A stretch of DNA of 64,000 bases from Sagittula stellata E-37 (lineage in GTDB: Bacteria; Pseudomonadota; Alphaproteobacteria; Rhodobacterales; Rhodobacteraceae). Shown here in pieces: positions 36,156 to 44,619 of this stretch; the first letter of the stretch is position 1, and each line of letters starts with the position of its first letter. Where the stretch lies: contig NZ_CP155732.1 in assembly GCF_039724765.1 (NCBI RefSeq), positions 1 to 64,000 on the forward strand, read 5' to 3'. The notes under the pieces are model-generated. The model worked only from the letters and a program-made list of their open reading frames with translations, did no database searches and was not told the origin of the DNA. Position numbers and translations under genes: made by a program.

Positions 36156-37814
36156 TCATTTTCGGTTGTTGGCCTCCGCGTAGGCCGATGCAAATGCTTG
36201 CAGGAACGCGTCCAGAATTCCGTGTTCCCCGGCTTGCGCCTTCTCGTCCCAACGCTCCACGTAGGTCGGCCACTGCTTGCCGGCCCGCTTGCCGCCCAAG
36301 AGGTTGGAGCCGGTGCTCTCGCACGCTGCCTCGATCTCTTCGGGGGACAATCCGCGGAACACCTCGGCCAGTGCTGGTTGAAGCGCGCGAAAGACCGCCT
36401 CCTGGTGTTGGCGGATGTCGCCAAGCGCATCCTTGAAGCTGTCCGGCCCCATCATGAACCCGTCGCGCGGCGCCACGAACATCAGCTCCAGCGCCTGCTG
36501 GCTGTCGGGCATGAACTTCATCGGGTTGTTGGCGTTGGCCGACAGCATGGTGCGCACGCCGCCGCGCGTGAAATTCTTCACATCGGCGCGCGCCTTGAGC
36601 ATCATCATCGTCTCTTCGGTCGCGATCCGCACACAGCGGCCCAGCATGTGCATCAACTGGACGGCGTTTTCCGACTTCACCGCTTTCGGATCGAGACCGG
36701 CGCCCTCGCAGAACGCGCGCAGGGCAGGGCCCACGTCACCGCCGCCGCCGACCGCAGAGGGGGCGGGGCCCGGCGAAGGCTCGGGCACGGGCGCCGCGGG
36801 CTGCGGCGAAGCGGGGCGCGGCTCGGGCCGTGGCTGCGCCGAGGGCGAGGGCTGTGGCGGCATCGGCCGGGGCATGGGGATCTGCGACGGCGACATGGCG
36901 CGCCGAGGCTCTTCCGGCGCGCGGTCGGGCGGGCGGAACTCGGGGCTGAAATCCTCGTGCCGGGGCATCTGACGGGCCTGCGGCGGATCGGCCGGCGGCG
37001 CGTCCTGCCCCAGGCTGGGCTGATAGGGCGGCGTGTTCGGATCCTGTTGAGGGGTGTCTTGCCCCAGCGATGGCGTATAGGGCGGCACATCGCCCGCCGG
37101 GGGCGCATGGCGCTCGGGCGCGCGGGCTTGCTCCTGCGGTGCGTCCTGCCCAAGCGTCGGCACATAGGCCGGTTGGGAGGCCGGCGGTTGCTGCGGCGGC
37201 GCGGGCTGCTGGGGCGGGGCCCATCCTGTCGGCGTCTGAAGCGACCCCTGGTTCGGCGTCACCGAAGGCGTGCCTTGCGAGGCAGGCGAATTGTGCATCG
37301 GAAGCTGCAGCGACGTCTCCGTCTTCAGTCCGGCACTGGCGCTGGGACGCTGGACCTGAATGAAACCGTCGTTCAAGGCGTCGAGGCCGGGGCCGCGACC
37401 GCCCGCGACGGGCTGCATGTTCGCCGGATCCGGCGACCCGAAGGCGCCCCAAGGATCGTCGTCCGGATCGGGTGCGGGGGCACCGGCGGCCTGATGCACC
37501 TCGACCCCGACGATGTAATGACCGACGATCAGCCGCTCTCCGCCGCGCAGGGCAAGCTTGCCCTCCAGCCGGTGCCGCTGGCCGTCGACAAACGTACCGT
37601 TCATCGACACGTCGGTGAGGTAGTAGGTGCCGCCTTCGAACGTGATGTCGAAGTGATGGCCGGAAATCATCTTGGACGGATCGGGCAAGGACCAGTCCAT
37701 GGAGGCACGCCGGCCGACGCTCGCACCATGGCCGTCGAGACGGAGAGACGTCGGCCCACCGTTCTCAAGCTGATCGAAGTTCTCGATTCGCAATACAAGT
37801 GTCATCGCACTCAA
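36156..37814 (-). CDS. tagH: T6SS FHA-domain scaffold TagH (Fha)
   Basis: This 552-residue protein has an N-terminal FHA domain (about 8-105; SVGRRASMDWSLPDPSKMISGHHF, YLTDVSMNGTFVDG), which binds phosphothreonine. A roughly 230-residue Pro/Gln-rich linker with repeated PSLGQDAP units follows. The C-terminal domain (about 360-552) is the TagH/VasC type (MHMLGRCVRIATEETMMML, DKAGKRAGKQWPTYVERWD-like sequence). With PpkA, PppA and TagF in the locus, TagH should read phosphorylated Thr on TssL and possibly TssG (inference from the Agrobacterium system). It follows the DUF6931-like gene by 47 bases. Confidence 0.94.
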   Translation of the reverse strand: MSAMTLVLRIENFDQLENGGPTSLRLDGHGASVGRRASMDWSLPDPSKMISGHHFDITFEGGTYYLTDVSMNGTFVDGQRHRLEGKLALRGGERLIVGHYIVGVEVHQAAGAPAPDPDDDPWGAFGSPDPANMQPVAGGRGPGLDALNDGFIQVQRPSASAGLKTETSLQLPMHNSPASQGTPSVTPNQGSLQTPTGWAPPQQPAPPQQPPASQPAYVPTLGQDAPQEQARAPERHAPPAGDVPPYTPSLGQDTPQQDPNTPPYQPSLGQDAPPADPPQARQMPRHEDFSPEFRPPDRAPEEPRRAMSPSQIPMPRPMPPQPSPSAQPRPEPRPASPQPAAPVPEPSPGPAPSAVGGGGDVGPALRAFCEGAGLDPKAVKSENAVQLMHMLGRCVRIATEETMMMLKARADVKNFTRGGVRTMLSANANNPMKFMPDSQQALELMFVAPRDGFMMGPDSFKDALGDIRQHQEAVFRALQPALAEVFRGLSPEEIEAACESTGSNLLGGKRAGKQWPTYVERWDEKAQAGEHGILDAFLQAFASAYAEANNRK

Positions 37815-37861
37815 TTAACCAGTTGTCCGCAGCCTAAGCCAGTGGCCACACGATCAAATTT

Positions 37862-38461
37862 TCAGAATGGACGGAACAGCGCCGACGCCTGGTCGATGAA
37901 CCTTGCCAGCCGCACGGGGCGTTGCTGCAGCTCGGCACGTGCAAGACATGACAACACGGCAGAGTTGATCGCACGCGGCGCGCGGTGCGCCGGGATGGCA
38001 GCGCTGTCGTTGGGCGCGATAGGCCCGCCAGACCAGCCGACTGCAAGGCCGAGGAAGACCGCCGGGCTGCGCACCGGGGCATAAAGCGATCTGCTCATCA
38101 CACGATAGCGGTTCTCGTTGTCGGAGTAGCTGCACCAGTTTGCCACGTGTTCCATCAGCTCGCGGTCGGCGGCGGTCATGTCGTCGCTGGCGATCCGCAG
38201 ACATTCGTAGGCCCACCAGATCGCCATGGCCGGGACCGCCGCGAAGGCCGCGAAAGTGACGGCCTCCTCGGGTGTCGTGGATCCGGCGAGACGGTTGAGA
38301 TACTCAAGGTTCTCTTCGTCGTCACGCGGTCGATGCTGGGTCATCTGCTTGACCTGAGGCATCTCGGAATAAAGTTCGAAAGGGGTCTCGTACCGCAGCG
38401 CCGACATGGGCGGCTGGGTCTTGTCCTGATCTTCCGTGATGTCCTGCACGTCGTTTGCCAT
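37862..38461 (-). CDS. T6SS-associated DUF6931-like protein
   Basis: From ATG 38461 (MANDVQDITED) this is a 199-residue cytoplasmic protein; the upstream frame to 38593 has no supporting features. The middle section EEAVTFAAFAAVPAMAIWWAYECLR and LMEHVANWC resembles the DUF6931 family, which I recall as adjacent to T6SS FHA genes in several genera. It is the first gene of the T6SS - strand operon. Its function is unknown. Confidence 0.65.
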   Translation of the reverse strand: MANDVQDITEDQDKTQPPMSALRYETPFELYSEMPQVKQMTQHRPRDDEENLEYLNRLAGSTTPEEAVTFAAFAAVPAMAIWWAYECLRIASDDMTAADRELMEHVANWCSYSDNENRYRVMSRSLYAPVRSPAVFLGLAVGWSGGPIAPNDSAAIPAHRAPRAINSAVLSCLARAELQQRPVRLARFIDQASALFRPF

Positions 38462-38610
38462 GTTTCGACTTTTTCCCGTCGCGACGTGCCGGTCAAGTAG
38501 GGTTTCACCGACTATGCGGAATATCCCCCATGTTGTGTGTCCGTCCGGCCCGGTTCCCCAACATGCTGCACCGCAGCCTTTGCGCTTTGGCACCGATAAG
38601 CGGAATTATG

Positions 38611-39204
38611 TCAACCCACATGCGTCGCGGGTTTTCCGCGCAGTTCGAGGATCCGGTCGGCAAGACGCTCGGCCTCGGCCCGGGCGTGGGTGACGAACAG
38701 CGTGGCAGGCCGGGTCTGGGCAATCAGCGCCTCTGTCAGGTTCATCATCTGGTCGGCCATCTCCGTGTCGAGCGAGACGAAGGGTTCGTCCATGATAAGG
38801 AGCTCCGGCCGACCGGCGAAGGCCCGGGCCAGAGACAGACGCCGCTGCATGCCCAGCGACAGCTCTCCCGGGAAAGCCGCGCCGCGTCCCGCCAGCCCGA
38901 CGCGGTCGAGCGCGGCCTCGGCCCCCGCGCGGTCGAGATCGGTGTGGGTCAGCAGCAGGTTGTCGACGGCAGAGCGCCATGGCAGCAAGGTCGGTTCCTG
39001 AAAGACGATAGCCATGTTTTCAGGCCGCTGGACCGTGCCTTCGAAGCGGTCGTCGATGCCCGACACGATGCGCAAGACAGTGGACTTGCCGATGCCAGAT
39101 GGCCCGACCAGCGCGACGGTCTCACCCGGCTGGATGTCGAAACGCACGGGGCCAAGAACCTGCGTGCCGCCAAAATGCTTGGATTGGATGTCGATCCGGA
39201 TCAC
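38611..39204 (-). CDS. ABC transporter ATPase, SsuB/TauB type
   Basis: This ATPase powers an SsuC/TauC-type permease encoded just upstream. I start it at GTG 39204, which forms a GTGA overlap with the permease stop (197 residues). Walker A GPSGIGKST, Q-loop FQEPTLLPW, signature LSLGMQRRLSLARA, Walker B LLIMDEPFVSLD and switch His (FVTHARAEA) are all present. It is shorter than the usual 240-270 residues, mainly at the C-terminus. The substrate is unknown; placement next to quinoprotein accessory genes suggests an alcohol-, cofactor- or metal-related ligand (inference). Confidence 0.88.
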   Translation of the reverse strand: MIRIDIQSKHFGGTQVLGPVRFDIQPGETVALVGPSGIGKSTVLRIVSGIDDRFEGTVQRPENMAIVFQEPTLLPWRSAVDNLLLTHTDLDRAGAEAALDRVGLAGRGAAFPGELSLGMQRRLSLARAFAGRPELLIMDEPFVSLDTEMADQMMNLTEALIAQTRPATLFVTHARAEAERLADRILELRGKPATHVG

Positions 39205-39953
39205 GTGCCCCTCCACCGGCGCACGCGGCGCTCCCAGGGTTGCAGGACCAACCATTCGACCACCAGCATCACGGTGATGAAGGAGAAGGCGTAGACCAGC
39301 ACCATCCGCACATCGAAAAGCTGAAAATACAGGTGGATCTGGAAACCGACGCCGGAGGACCGCCCAAGAAATTCCACCACCAGCACGATCTTCCAGATCA
39401 CCGCGATGCCGGACCGGGCGGCGGCGGCGATGAATGGCGCAAGCTGCGGCAGGGTCACGTGCCTCAGCCGCGCCCATGCCGACATGCGATAGACCTTCGC
39501 CATAGCGTCGATCTGCGGATCGAGCGCGCGCGCGCCCTCGCGGATCACGGTGGCGACGTTGGGAATCTTGTTCAGCGTGACAGCCAGGATCGCCGCCGTC
39601 TCGTTCAGTCCGATCCACAGGTAGCAAAGCACGATCAGCACGAGGGCGGGCAGGTTCAGGAAAATCACCAGCCACGGATCGAGCCAGTGGTTGACAGCCG
39701 GGTATCGCCCCATGACCAGCCCGAGCGTGACACCTATGGCCATCGCCAGCGTAAACGCCCAGACGACCCGAAGCAGCGTGGCGCCCAGGTGGTAGGGCAA
39801 TTCACCCGACACGGTTTCCCGCCAGAACGGGCGCAGCAGCGACCATGGCTGCGGCAGCACGGTCGCGTCCGCCGTCAACCATGCCGCGACGACCCACAAC
39901 ACCAGCAGCCCGAAGAGAGACAGGGCCGTCACGCCCGCGTGTGTGTCCTTCAT
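39201..39953 (-). CDS. ABC transporter permease, SsuC/TauC type
   Basis: This 250-residue membrane protein has about six helices and the binding-protein-dependent permease motif (EGARALDPQIDAMAKVYRM segment and following Gly region). It is preceded by the solute-binding protein gene and overlaps the ATPase gene, making a complete three-gene importer. This family imports sulfonates, taurine, nitrate or thiamine precursors; the ligand cannot be told from sequence. Confidence 0.9.
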   Translation of the reverse strand: MKDTHAGVTALSLFGLLVLWVVAAWLTADATVLPQPWSLLRPFWRETVSGELPYHLGATLLRVVWAFTLAMAIGVTLGLVMGRYPAVNHWLDPWLVIFLNLPALVLIVLCYLWIGLNETAAILAVTLNKIPNVATVIREGARALDPQIDAMAKVYRMSAWARLRHVTLPQLAPFIAAAARSGIAVIWKIVLVVEFLGRSSGVGFQIHLYFQLFDVRMVLVYAFSFITVMLVVEWLVLQPWERRVRRWRGT

Positions 39954-39966
39954 CGGGCTGACCGCC

Positions 39967-40941
39967 TCACTTCAGATCGGCAAAGAGCCCTGCGGGCACT
40001 TCGGTGGCCTGCCCGACCAGTTCCTCGCCGCCCAGCTCGTTCATCAGGGCCAGCATCTTGTTCGCGCCCTCGATGTCGATCGGGCCGCGCGCCGGGATGC
40101 CCGCGATCCAGTCGGCCTTGAGCTGTTCGAACTGGGCGTCGTTGCTGGCGTTCATGTCCGGGCGGATCGCCTCCCACGCCTCGTCGTTTGTGGTCAGCAG
40201 GTCCTTGGCATCGCGGCTGGCGTCGTAAAGCGCCTGCGCAAGGCCAGGGTGTTCGTCGAGGTAGCTTTCCTTGAAATAATACCCCAGCAGCGGCGTGTCT
40301 GTGTTCAGCCCGAGCGCCTTGCCCGCCGTCGCGACCGAAATCACCTCTTCCATGCCGGCGGCCTTCATCTTGGCGAGGAAGTGCCAGAAGTTGATGGCGC
40401 CCTGCGTCTCGCCGCCGAGCGCCGACTTGAAGATCAGCGGCGGCGCGCCAAAGACCTGCTCCGTCTCGGCCTTCAGGTCCATGTCGTATTCCTGCTGCGC
40501 GTAGGCACGCAGGATCAGCCACGACTTGTCGAGCGGCCCGCCCGCGATGCCGATCTTCCCACCGGCCAGGTCCTTCAGGCTTTCGATCCCGGCCTCCGGT
40601 TTTGCAACGAGACCGCCAACCGCCTTGGAATACGGCACAAAGACGTAGTCCTTGCCGTCGGCGCGCTGCCGGGCGACCCAGATCCAGTCCGCGACCGCGA
40701 TGTCGGCTTCGTCCCCCTCTACCGCGACGCGGGTCGCGCCGTTGTCGGCGTAGGGCTGCATTTCAAGGTGGAACCCGTGCTTCTCGTCAAAGCCCTGGTC
40801 GATGATGGTCTGCAATTCCCAGTTCACCGTACCGATCTTGAGCGTGGCGGCCCGGATCGTCGGCAGGTCTTGTGCCCATGCAGGCAGGGCCACGGTCAGC
40901 GCAAGCGCGGTGGCACCCGCGCGTGTCAGAATGTCGAACAT
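39967..40941 (-). CDS. ABC transporter solute-binding protein, NMT1/SsuA-like
   Basis: From ATG 40941 the protein is 324 residues with a signal peptide (MFDILTRAGATALALTVALPAWAQ). A GGGGAGGAAG ribosome site lies just upstream; the in-frame extension to 41037 is not supported. Mature sequence follows the NMT1/SsuA pattern (LKIGTVNWELQTIIDQGFDEKHGF, VAVADWIWVAR, IESLKDLAGGKIGIAGGPLDKSW). It delivers substrate to the SsuBC-like permease and ATPase. A hairpin precedes it, so it may be expressed separately from the PepSY-like gene. Confidence 0.9.
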   Translation of the reverse strand: MFDILTRAGATALALTVALPAWAQDLPTIRAATLKIGTVNWELQTIIDQGFDEKHGFHLEMQPYADNGATRVAVEGDEADIAVADWIWVARQRADGKDYVFVPYSKAVGGLVAKPEAGIESLKDLAGGKIGIAGGPLDKSWLILRAYAQQEYDMDLKAETEQVFGAPPLIFKSALGGETQGAINFWHFLAKMKAAGMEEVISVATAGKALGLNTDTPLLGYYFKESYLDEHPGLAQALYDASRDAKDLLTTNDEAWEAIRPDMNASNDAQFEQLKADWIAGIPARGPIDIEGANKMLALMNELGGEELVGQATEVPAGLFADLK

Positions 40942-40963
40942 GTCTTCCTCCCCTTGAGACAAG

Positions 40964-40985
40964 GGGGAGGCTGTCAGGCCTCCCC
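40964..40985 (-). terminator. Hairpin between PepSY-like gene and solute-binding gene
   Basis: An 8-bp perfect stem (GGGGAGGC 40964-40971, GCCTCCCC 40978-40985) lies 58 bases after the PepSY-like stop codon and just before the next gene's ribosome site. There is no T-tract; attenuation or mRNA processing is more likely than full termination. Confidence 0.5.
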
Positions 40986-41043
40986 ACTCATATTGTACGG
41001 CACGGGCAACGGTCTTCACCCGGTTCTTTGGTCGCACATCCGC

Positions 41044-41307
41044 CTATTCCGCGCGACGTCCGACCTCGTTCAGATCCGCGTCCAGTTCAATATCGAACTG
41101 GTTGCCGCCCTTGCAGATGACATCGTCCAGCTCATAGCCGCCGTCGTCCTCCATCTCGATGTCGTCGGGTGCCATCTGGCACTCCATGTCGGTCAGCATC
41201 GACATGATGGCGTCGACGGTTTCCTGCGGGATGCCGCCTTCGTGACTTTCCGCAAAGGCGGGTGTGGCAAGGGCAAGGGCCGCGCAGGTGAAGATGATAC
41301 GTTTCAT
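41044..41307 (-). CDS. Small acidic periplasmic PepSY-like protein
   Basis: This 87-residue protein has a signal peptide (MKRIIFTCAALALATPAFA) and a mature part of about 68 residues rich in Asp/Glu, with Cys in MECQMAP and DVICKGG. The arrangement of a helix, then a GGYELDDVICKGGNQFDIELDADLNEV strand pattern, resembles a single PepSY domain. PepSY proteins near xoxF genes in other methylotrophs bind lanthanides (LanPepSY, established for a two-domain protein in a methylotroph). Here that is only a suggestion, based on acidity and neighbourhood. Confidence 0.7.
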   Translation of the reverse strand: MKRIIFTCAALALATPAFAESHEGGIPQETVDAIMSMLTDMECQMAPDDIEMEDDGGYELDDVICKGGNQFDIELDADLNEVGRRAE

Positions 41308-41318
41308 TGTTGGTTACC

Positions 41319-41759
41319 TCACTGGATGGAAAACTTGATCTGCTGGGTTTCCCCGGTGGAACCGGGAATTTTCATCACGTGCGTACCGGGCTTGATCGCG
41401 ATGAAGGACATCTCGACCACGCCCGCCTTGTCGAACTCGATGGAGTCGATGGCCATCGGCCGAACCTCGATCTTGTTGATGACGATCTCGTTCATCCAGA
41501 TCGCCCGGAAAAAGGACGCGCCCTCAACCGCCAGCTCCGCCGATCCGTCGGCCTCGATCACCAGCGTGTAGTAGGCCCCGGACTGCAGCGTGACGTCCTC
41601 GCCAAGCGGCTTGCCGGAGGCCAGCGTGATGTTGATGTCCTCGCCCCGGTTGCAGGCGGCCAACAGCCCGGCAAAACCCATGTCGTCGCAAAGTGGCGCG
41701 GCCATGGCGGGTGTGGAAAGCGTGGCGGCCACGAGGGCGGCGGTCAGGCGTCGGATCAT
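41319..41759 (-). CDS. Secreted protein of the quinoprotein cluster
   Basis: This 146-residue protein starts at ATG 41759 and has a signal peptide (MIRRLTAALVAATLSTPAMA). Two Cys are near the mature N-terminus (PLCDD, AACNRG). The rest is predicted beta-rich, ending IKPGTHVMKIPGSTGETQQIKFSIQ, vaguely cupredoxin-like but without a convincing copper site. It lies 45 bases after the beta-propeller gene and 11 before the PepSY-like gene. I cannot name the family. Confidence 0.7.
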   Translation of the reverse strand: MIRRLTAALVAATLSTPAMAAPLCDDMGFAGLLAACNRGEDINITLASGKPLGEDVTLQSGAYYTLVIEADGSAELAVEGASFFRAIWMNEIVINKIEVRPMAIDSIEFDKAGVVEMSFIAIKPGTHVMKIPGSTGETQQIKFSIQ

Positions 41760-41803
41760 TTGGTCTTTCTCCCTTGTCGTGTCTGCGCCGGCGAAAAACC
41801 GGC

Positions 41804-42775
41804 TCAATCGATCACCGCCACGCCCCAGGGCTGCTGCCCAACCTGGACGGACTTGATGGCCTTTTCGGCGGCCACGTCGATCACGGTGATGTCGTTGGAA
41901 TTGCCGTTGGTGGTCAGCAGGTACTTTTCGTCCGGCGTGAAGGCGAGCTGCCAGACACGCTGGCCGGTCATGATGTAGTCGATCACCTCCAGGCTCTCGC
42001 CGTCGATCACCGCCACCCGATTGGCCGGGCCAAGCGCCACGAAGATGCGGCTGCCGTCGCCGGTGACCTTGATGCCCACGGGTTGCAGCCACTCCGGCAG
42101 AACGCCCGGCACCTCGAAACCGATCTTCTTTACGAGGTCGGGCGTGCCGTCCTCCGCGATGTCCATCACAGACACGGTGCCGCCGATCTCGGCTGAAACG
42201 AACAGCCGCTTGCCGTCGTCGGTGTACTGGGCATAGCGCGGTCGCTGGTCGACCAGCACGTTGTGCTTGATCTTGTAATCCTCGGTCGAGATGAAGTGCG
42301 CCATGTTGGTGGTCTCGGAGGTGTTCACCACCCACTTGGCATCCGGGCTCATGCCCATGCCCTCGGGCTCCACGCCCACCGGCACCTCGGCAATGATCGT
42401 ATGGGTCGTGGTGTCCGTCACCGTCACCAGGTTGTCGTCCTCGTTCGCGATGTACAGCCGCTTGCCCGACGGCTCGATGATGAACAGCTCCGGGTCGGGG
42501 CCGGACGGCAGACTTTCGAGTTCTTCGTAGGTTTCCGTATCGAACACCCTGACAAGGTTGTCGTCGGAGGCGCAGACATACAGCTTCGCGCCATCCGGCG
42601 ACACGGTGATCCCGCGCGGACGGTTGCCGCCCGGAAACTCGGCCAGCACCTCCCACGTGTCGGTGTCGACGACGGTGATCGTGTTGCCGCGCTCGTTCGA
42701 CACAAACGCCTTGCCGGCGAGCGCGGGCGCAGAGGACAGGGCGATCAGGGCGGTGGCAAGCATGAGGCGTTTCAT
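41804..42775 (-). CDS. YVTN beta-propeller protein, PQQ-catabolism associated
   Basis: This is a 323-residue secreted seven-bladed propeller starting at ATG 42775 (signal peptide MKRLMLATALIALSSAPALA). It has repeated blades of the YVTN kind (AFVSNERGNTITVVDTDTW, LYVCASDDNLVRVFDTETYEEL, LYIANEDDNLVTVTDTTT, WVVNTSETTN, LLTTNGNSNDITVIDV). A family of such propellers is tied to PQQ-dependent alcohol oxidation loci (TIGR03866-type). Role is probably structural or in periplasmic ligand/electron relay. It is co-directional with the upstream solute-binding gene. Confidence 0.88.
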   Translation of the reverse strand: MKRLMLATALIALSSAPALAGKAFVSNERGNTITVVDTDTWEVLAEFPGGNRPRGITVSPDGAKLYVCASDDNLVRVFDTETYEELESLPSGPDPELFIIEPSGKRLYIANEDDNLVTVTDTTTHTIIAEVPVGVEPEGMGMSPDAKWVVNTSETTNMAHFISTEDYKIKHNVLVDQRPRYAQYTDDGKRLFVSAEIGGTVSVMDIAEDGTPDLVKKIGFEVPGVLPEWLQPVGIKVTGDGSRIFVALGPANRVAVIDGESLEVIDYIMTGQRVWQLAFTPDEKYLLTTNGNSNDITVIDVAAEKAIKSVQVGQQPWGVAVID

Positions 42776-42786
42776 GGCGGTCTCCG

Positions 42787-43974
42787 TCAGTTGAAGGCGG
42801 TACATTGGGATTCGGGACGGTCCAGCCCCAGCGTGTCGAGGCTGGAGACCTGATGGAGGAAGCCGTCCTGAGGGCTGACACTCACGGTGATCATGCCGTC
42901 GTACAGAAGGATCGGCTGGCGCAACTGGCCGTTCCAGTCTCGGAAGGTGACCTTCTGCCCCTTGAACGCCGCCAACTCGAACTTGTCCGACAGCGCATAG
43001 GCCTTGATCTCCATCGGGTCCGCGGTGCTGGCGCGGGTCACGGCCTCGCCGATCACCCGCAGGGCCAGCCAGACGTTGTAGTCCGCCGGTTGAACGTACC
43101 GGCGTGTCAGCTCTTCGAAGCGGGTCTGGTACTGGGTGGCGCCCCAAGCCTCGTGCGCGCCGTGGAAGGTCACGGGACGCAAACCGCCGGACCCCATCAC
43201 CGGTCGCGGGTCCCAGAGGTTATAGGACAGGTAGCGCGCGAAATAATCGGTAGCATCCGCGGCGATCACCACGTCGTGCCGCGACGCGCCTTGCGTATCC
43301 AGCGGCAGTTGACGCTGCACCATTGCATGCCCGGTGTCGGTGCGCCGCGCGCCGCCGGTGTCCTCGATGGTCCGTTCGTCGACGATGCGGGCGCCGAACT
43401 TGTTGGCCGACCGCCGGTAGGATTCCGCCAGCGAAAGGTCCGCCGGGTTCGAGCCTGAGATCAGGAACCAGCGGTCCCACTTCTTCCAGATCGCGAACTG
43501 CGCGACGGCGTCGGTGGTCATCTGGTCGGAGGGCGCGATGTGCAGGAGGTTCGACCGGCACGCGCCGCTCCTGAGGACGGTGTCCGGCGCCGTGGCGTTC
43601 AGCACCAGCGCCCCCTCTTCCCCGGCGCGACGGGTCAGACGCAGAAGGTCTTCACGCTCCGCCATCACGACGATAAGCCGCCGCCCGTCCGCAAGGATTT
43701 CCTCCAGCGCCGCATCCGCCTCTTCCGGCGGTACGGCGACCGTGGTGGTGTCGTAGGTGTTGCCCAGGAAACTTCCGGTCGTGTTGTTGTCCTCGTCGGC
43801 CAGCATCGCCCCGGCAAAGCCGAGGTCCGGCGCCCTCAGATCGTAACGCGACACCGGCAGCAGGCGCGGGTAGTCGATCCGCAGCACGGCGGCCCGCACC
43901 TCCACGGCCATGGCGCGGCCCGAGGCCGAAAAGATCATCAGCGCTGCCAGAAGCAGCGTCAGCAGTCGTGCCAT
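42787..43974 (-). CDS. Branched-chain-type solute-binding protein, PQQ alcohol system
   Basis: From ATG 43974 the protein is 395 residues with signal peptide (MARLLTLLLAALMIFSASGRAMA). It resembles the TIGR03863-type binding protein that accompanies PQQ-dependent alcohol dehydrogenase systems (LRIDYPRLLPVSRYDLRAPDLGFAGAML, DEDNNTTGSFLG, LVLNATAPDTVLR). No permease of the branched-chain type lies in the window, so the protein may act as a periplasmic sensor or carrier. It heads a - strand operon running to the ABC ATPase. Confidence 0.85.
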   Translation of the reverse strand: MARLLTLLLAALMIFSASGRAMAVEVRAAVLRIDYPRLLPVSRYDLRAPDLGFAGAMLADEDNNTTGSFLGNTYDTTTVAVPPEEADAALEEILADGRRLIVVMAEREDLLRLTRRAGEEGALVLNATAPDTVLRSGACRSNLLHIAPSDQMTTDAVAQFAIWKKWDRWFLISGSNPADLSLAESYRRSANKFGARIVDERTIEDTGGARRTDTGHAMVQRQLPLDTQGASRHDVVIAADATDYFARYLSYNLWDPRPVMGSGGLRPVTFHGAHEAWGATQYQTRFEELTRRYVQPADYNVWLALRVIGEAVTRASTADPMEIKAYALSDKFELAAFKGQKVTFRDWNGQLRQPILLYDGMITVSVSPQDGFLHQVSSLDTLGLDRPESQCTAFN

Positions 43975-43989
43975 TTGATCCTCCCTTCG

Positions 43990-44044
43990 CCCGTCTTCGC
44001 TGACGGGTCTGTCGGAAAAAGACCCTTTCAAAACGGGGTCTTTT
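43990..44044. promoter_or_regulatory. Divergent control region with two hairpins
   Basis: The 156-base region between two divergent operons has two inverted repeats: CCCGTC (43990-43995)/GACGGG (44002-44007) and AAAAGACCC (44017-44025)/GGGTCTTTT (44036-44044), the latter a perfect 9 bp. Position makes them candidate operators shared by both operons; no -10/-35 boxes could be assigned with confidence. Confidence 0.45.
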
Positions 44045-44130
44045 CGCAACCGATACCTTTGGGCGTGTTGCCAGCCAAACCCTAGCCCAGCCACGATGTC
44101 TCTCGACTCTTAATTTCTAAGAAGGGGGCC

Positions 44131-44619
44131 ATGCGGCGCTTCGCGATCTTCCTGTGCCTGACATTGGCCGCTCCCTGCGCGGCCGACGAGAAGATTGCGT
44201 TCTTCGGAATCACCCTCCTCGACGGCACGCTTCAGACCGCGACGGGCGGCCACGATGCAGAAGAAGCCCGCATCGGCGCGCTGGAAACCCTCGTCGCCGA
44301 CCGCTTCCGGAAAGAGGGATACGACCTGGTCGATATCGCGCCCGTGGCAGAGAAACTGGATCGGGTGGCAAACCCGGCCAAGTGCTACGGCTGCGACGCC
44401 CGGATGGCCAGGGAACTGGGCGCCGACTACGCGCTGGTCGGAGAGGTTCAGAAGATCTCCAACCTGATCCTGACCATGAACCTGCAATTGCGCGACGCGG
44501 ACACCGGCGAGACGGTGAAGGGCCGGGTCGTCGACATTCGCGGCAACACCGACGACTCCTGGATGCGCGGCATGCGCTACATCCTGAAGACGGCATTTTT
44601 CGAAAGGGAGGAAAAATGA
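44131..44619 (+). CDS. DUF2380-type periplasmic protein of the PQQ alcohol cluster
   Basis: This 162-residue protein has a signal peptide (MRRFAIFLCLTLAAPCAA) and matches the DUF2380-type proteins found with PQQ-dependent catabolism genes: KIAFFGITLLDGT, a VAEKLDRVANPAKCYGCDARMARELGADYALVGEV block with CYGC, and LQLRDADTGETV. The pattern suggests a flavin-independent periplasmic accessory factor; biochemistry is unknown. AAGGGGG precedes the ATG. It is the first gene of a four-gene + strand operon; its stop overlaps the next start (ATGA). Confidence 0.85.
   Translation: MRRFAIFLCLTLAAPCAADEKIAFFGITLLDGTLQTATGGHDAEEARIGALETLVADRFRKEGYDLVDIAPVAEKLDRVANPAKCYGCDARMARELGADYALVGEVQKISNLILTMNLQLRDADTGETVKGRVVDIRGNTDDSWMRGMRYILKTAFFEREEK

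Noticed and set aside
38609..38614. TTGACA on the - strand as -35 box of the T6SS operon
   Set aside because: No acceptable -10 box occurs 16-18 bases downstream; a single hexamer match is not enough.
41044..41307. Possible lanmodulin
   Set aside because: No EF-hand loops (DxDxDG-type) are present; a PepSY-like pattern fits better.
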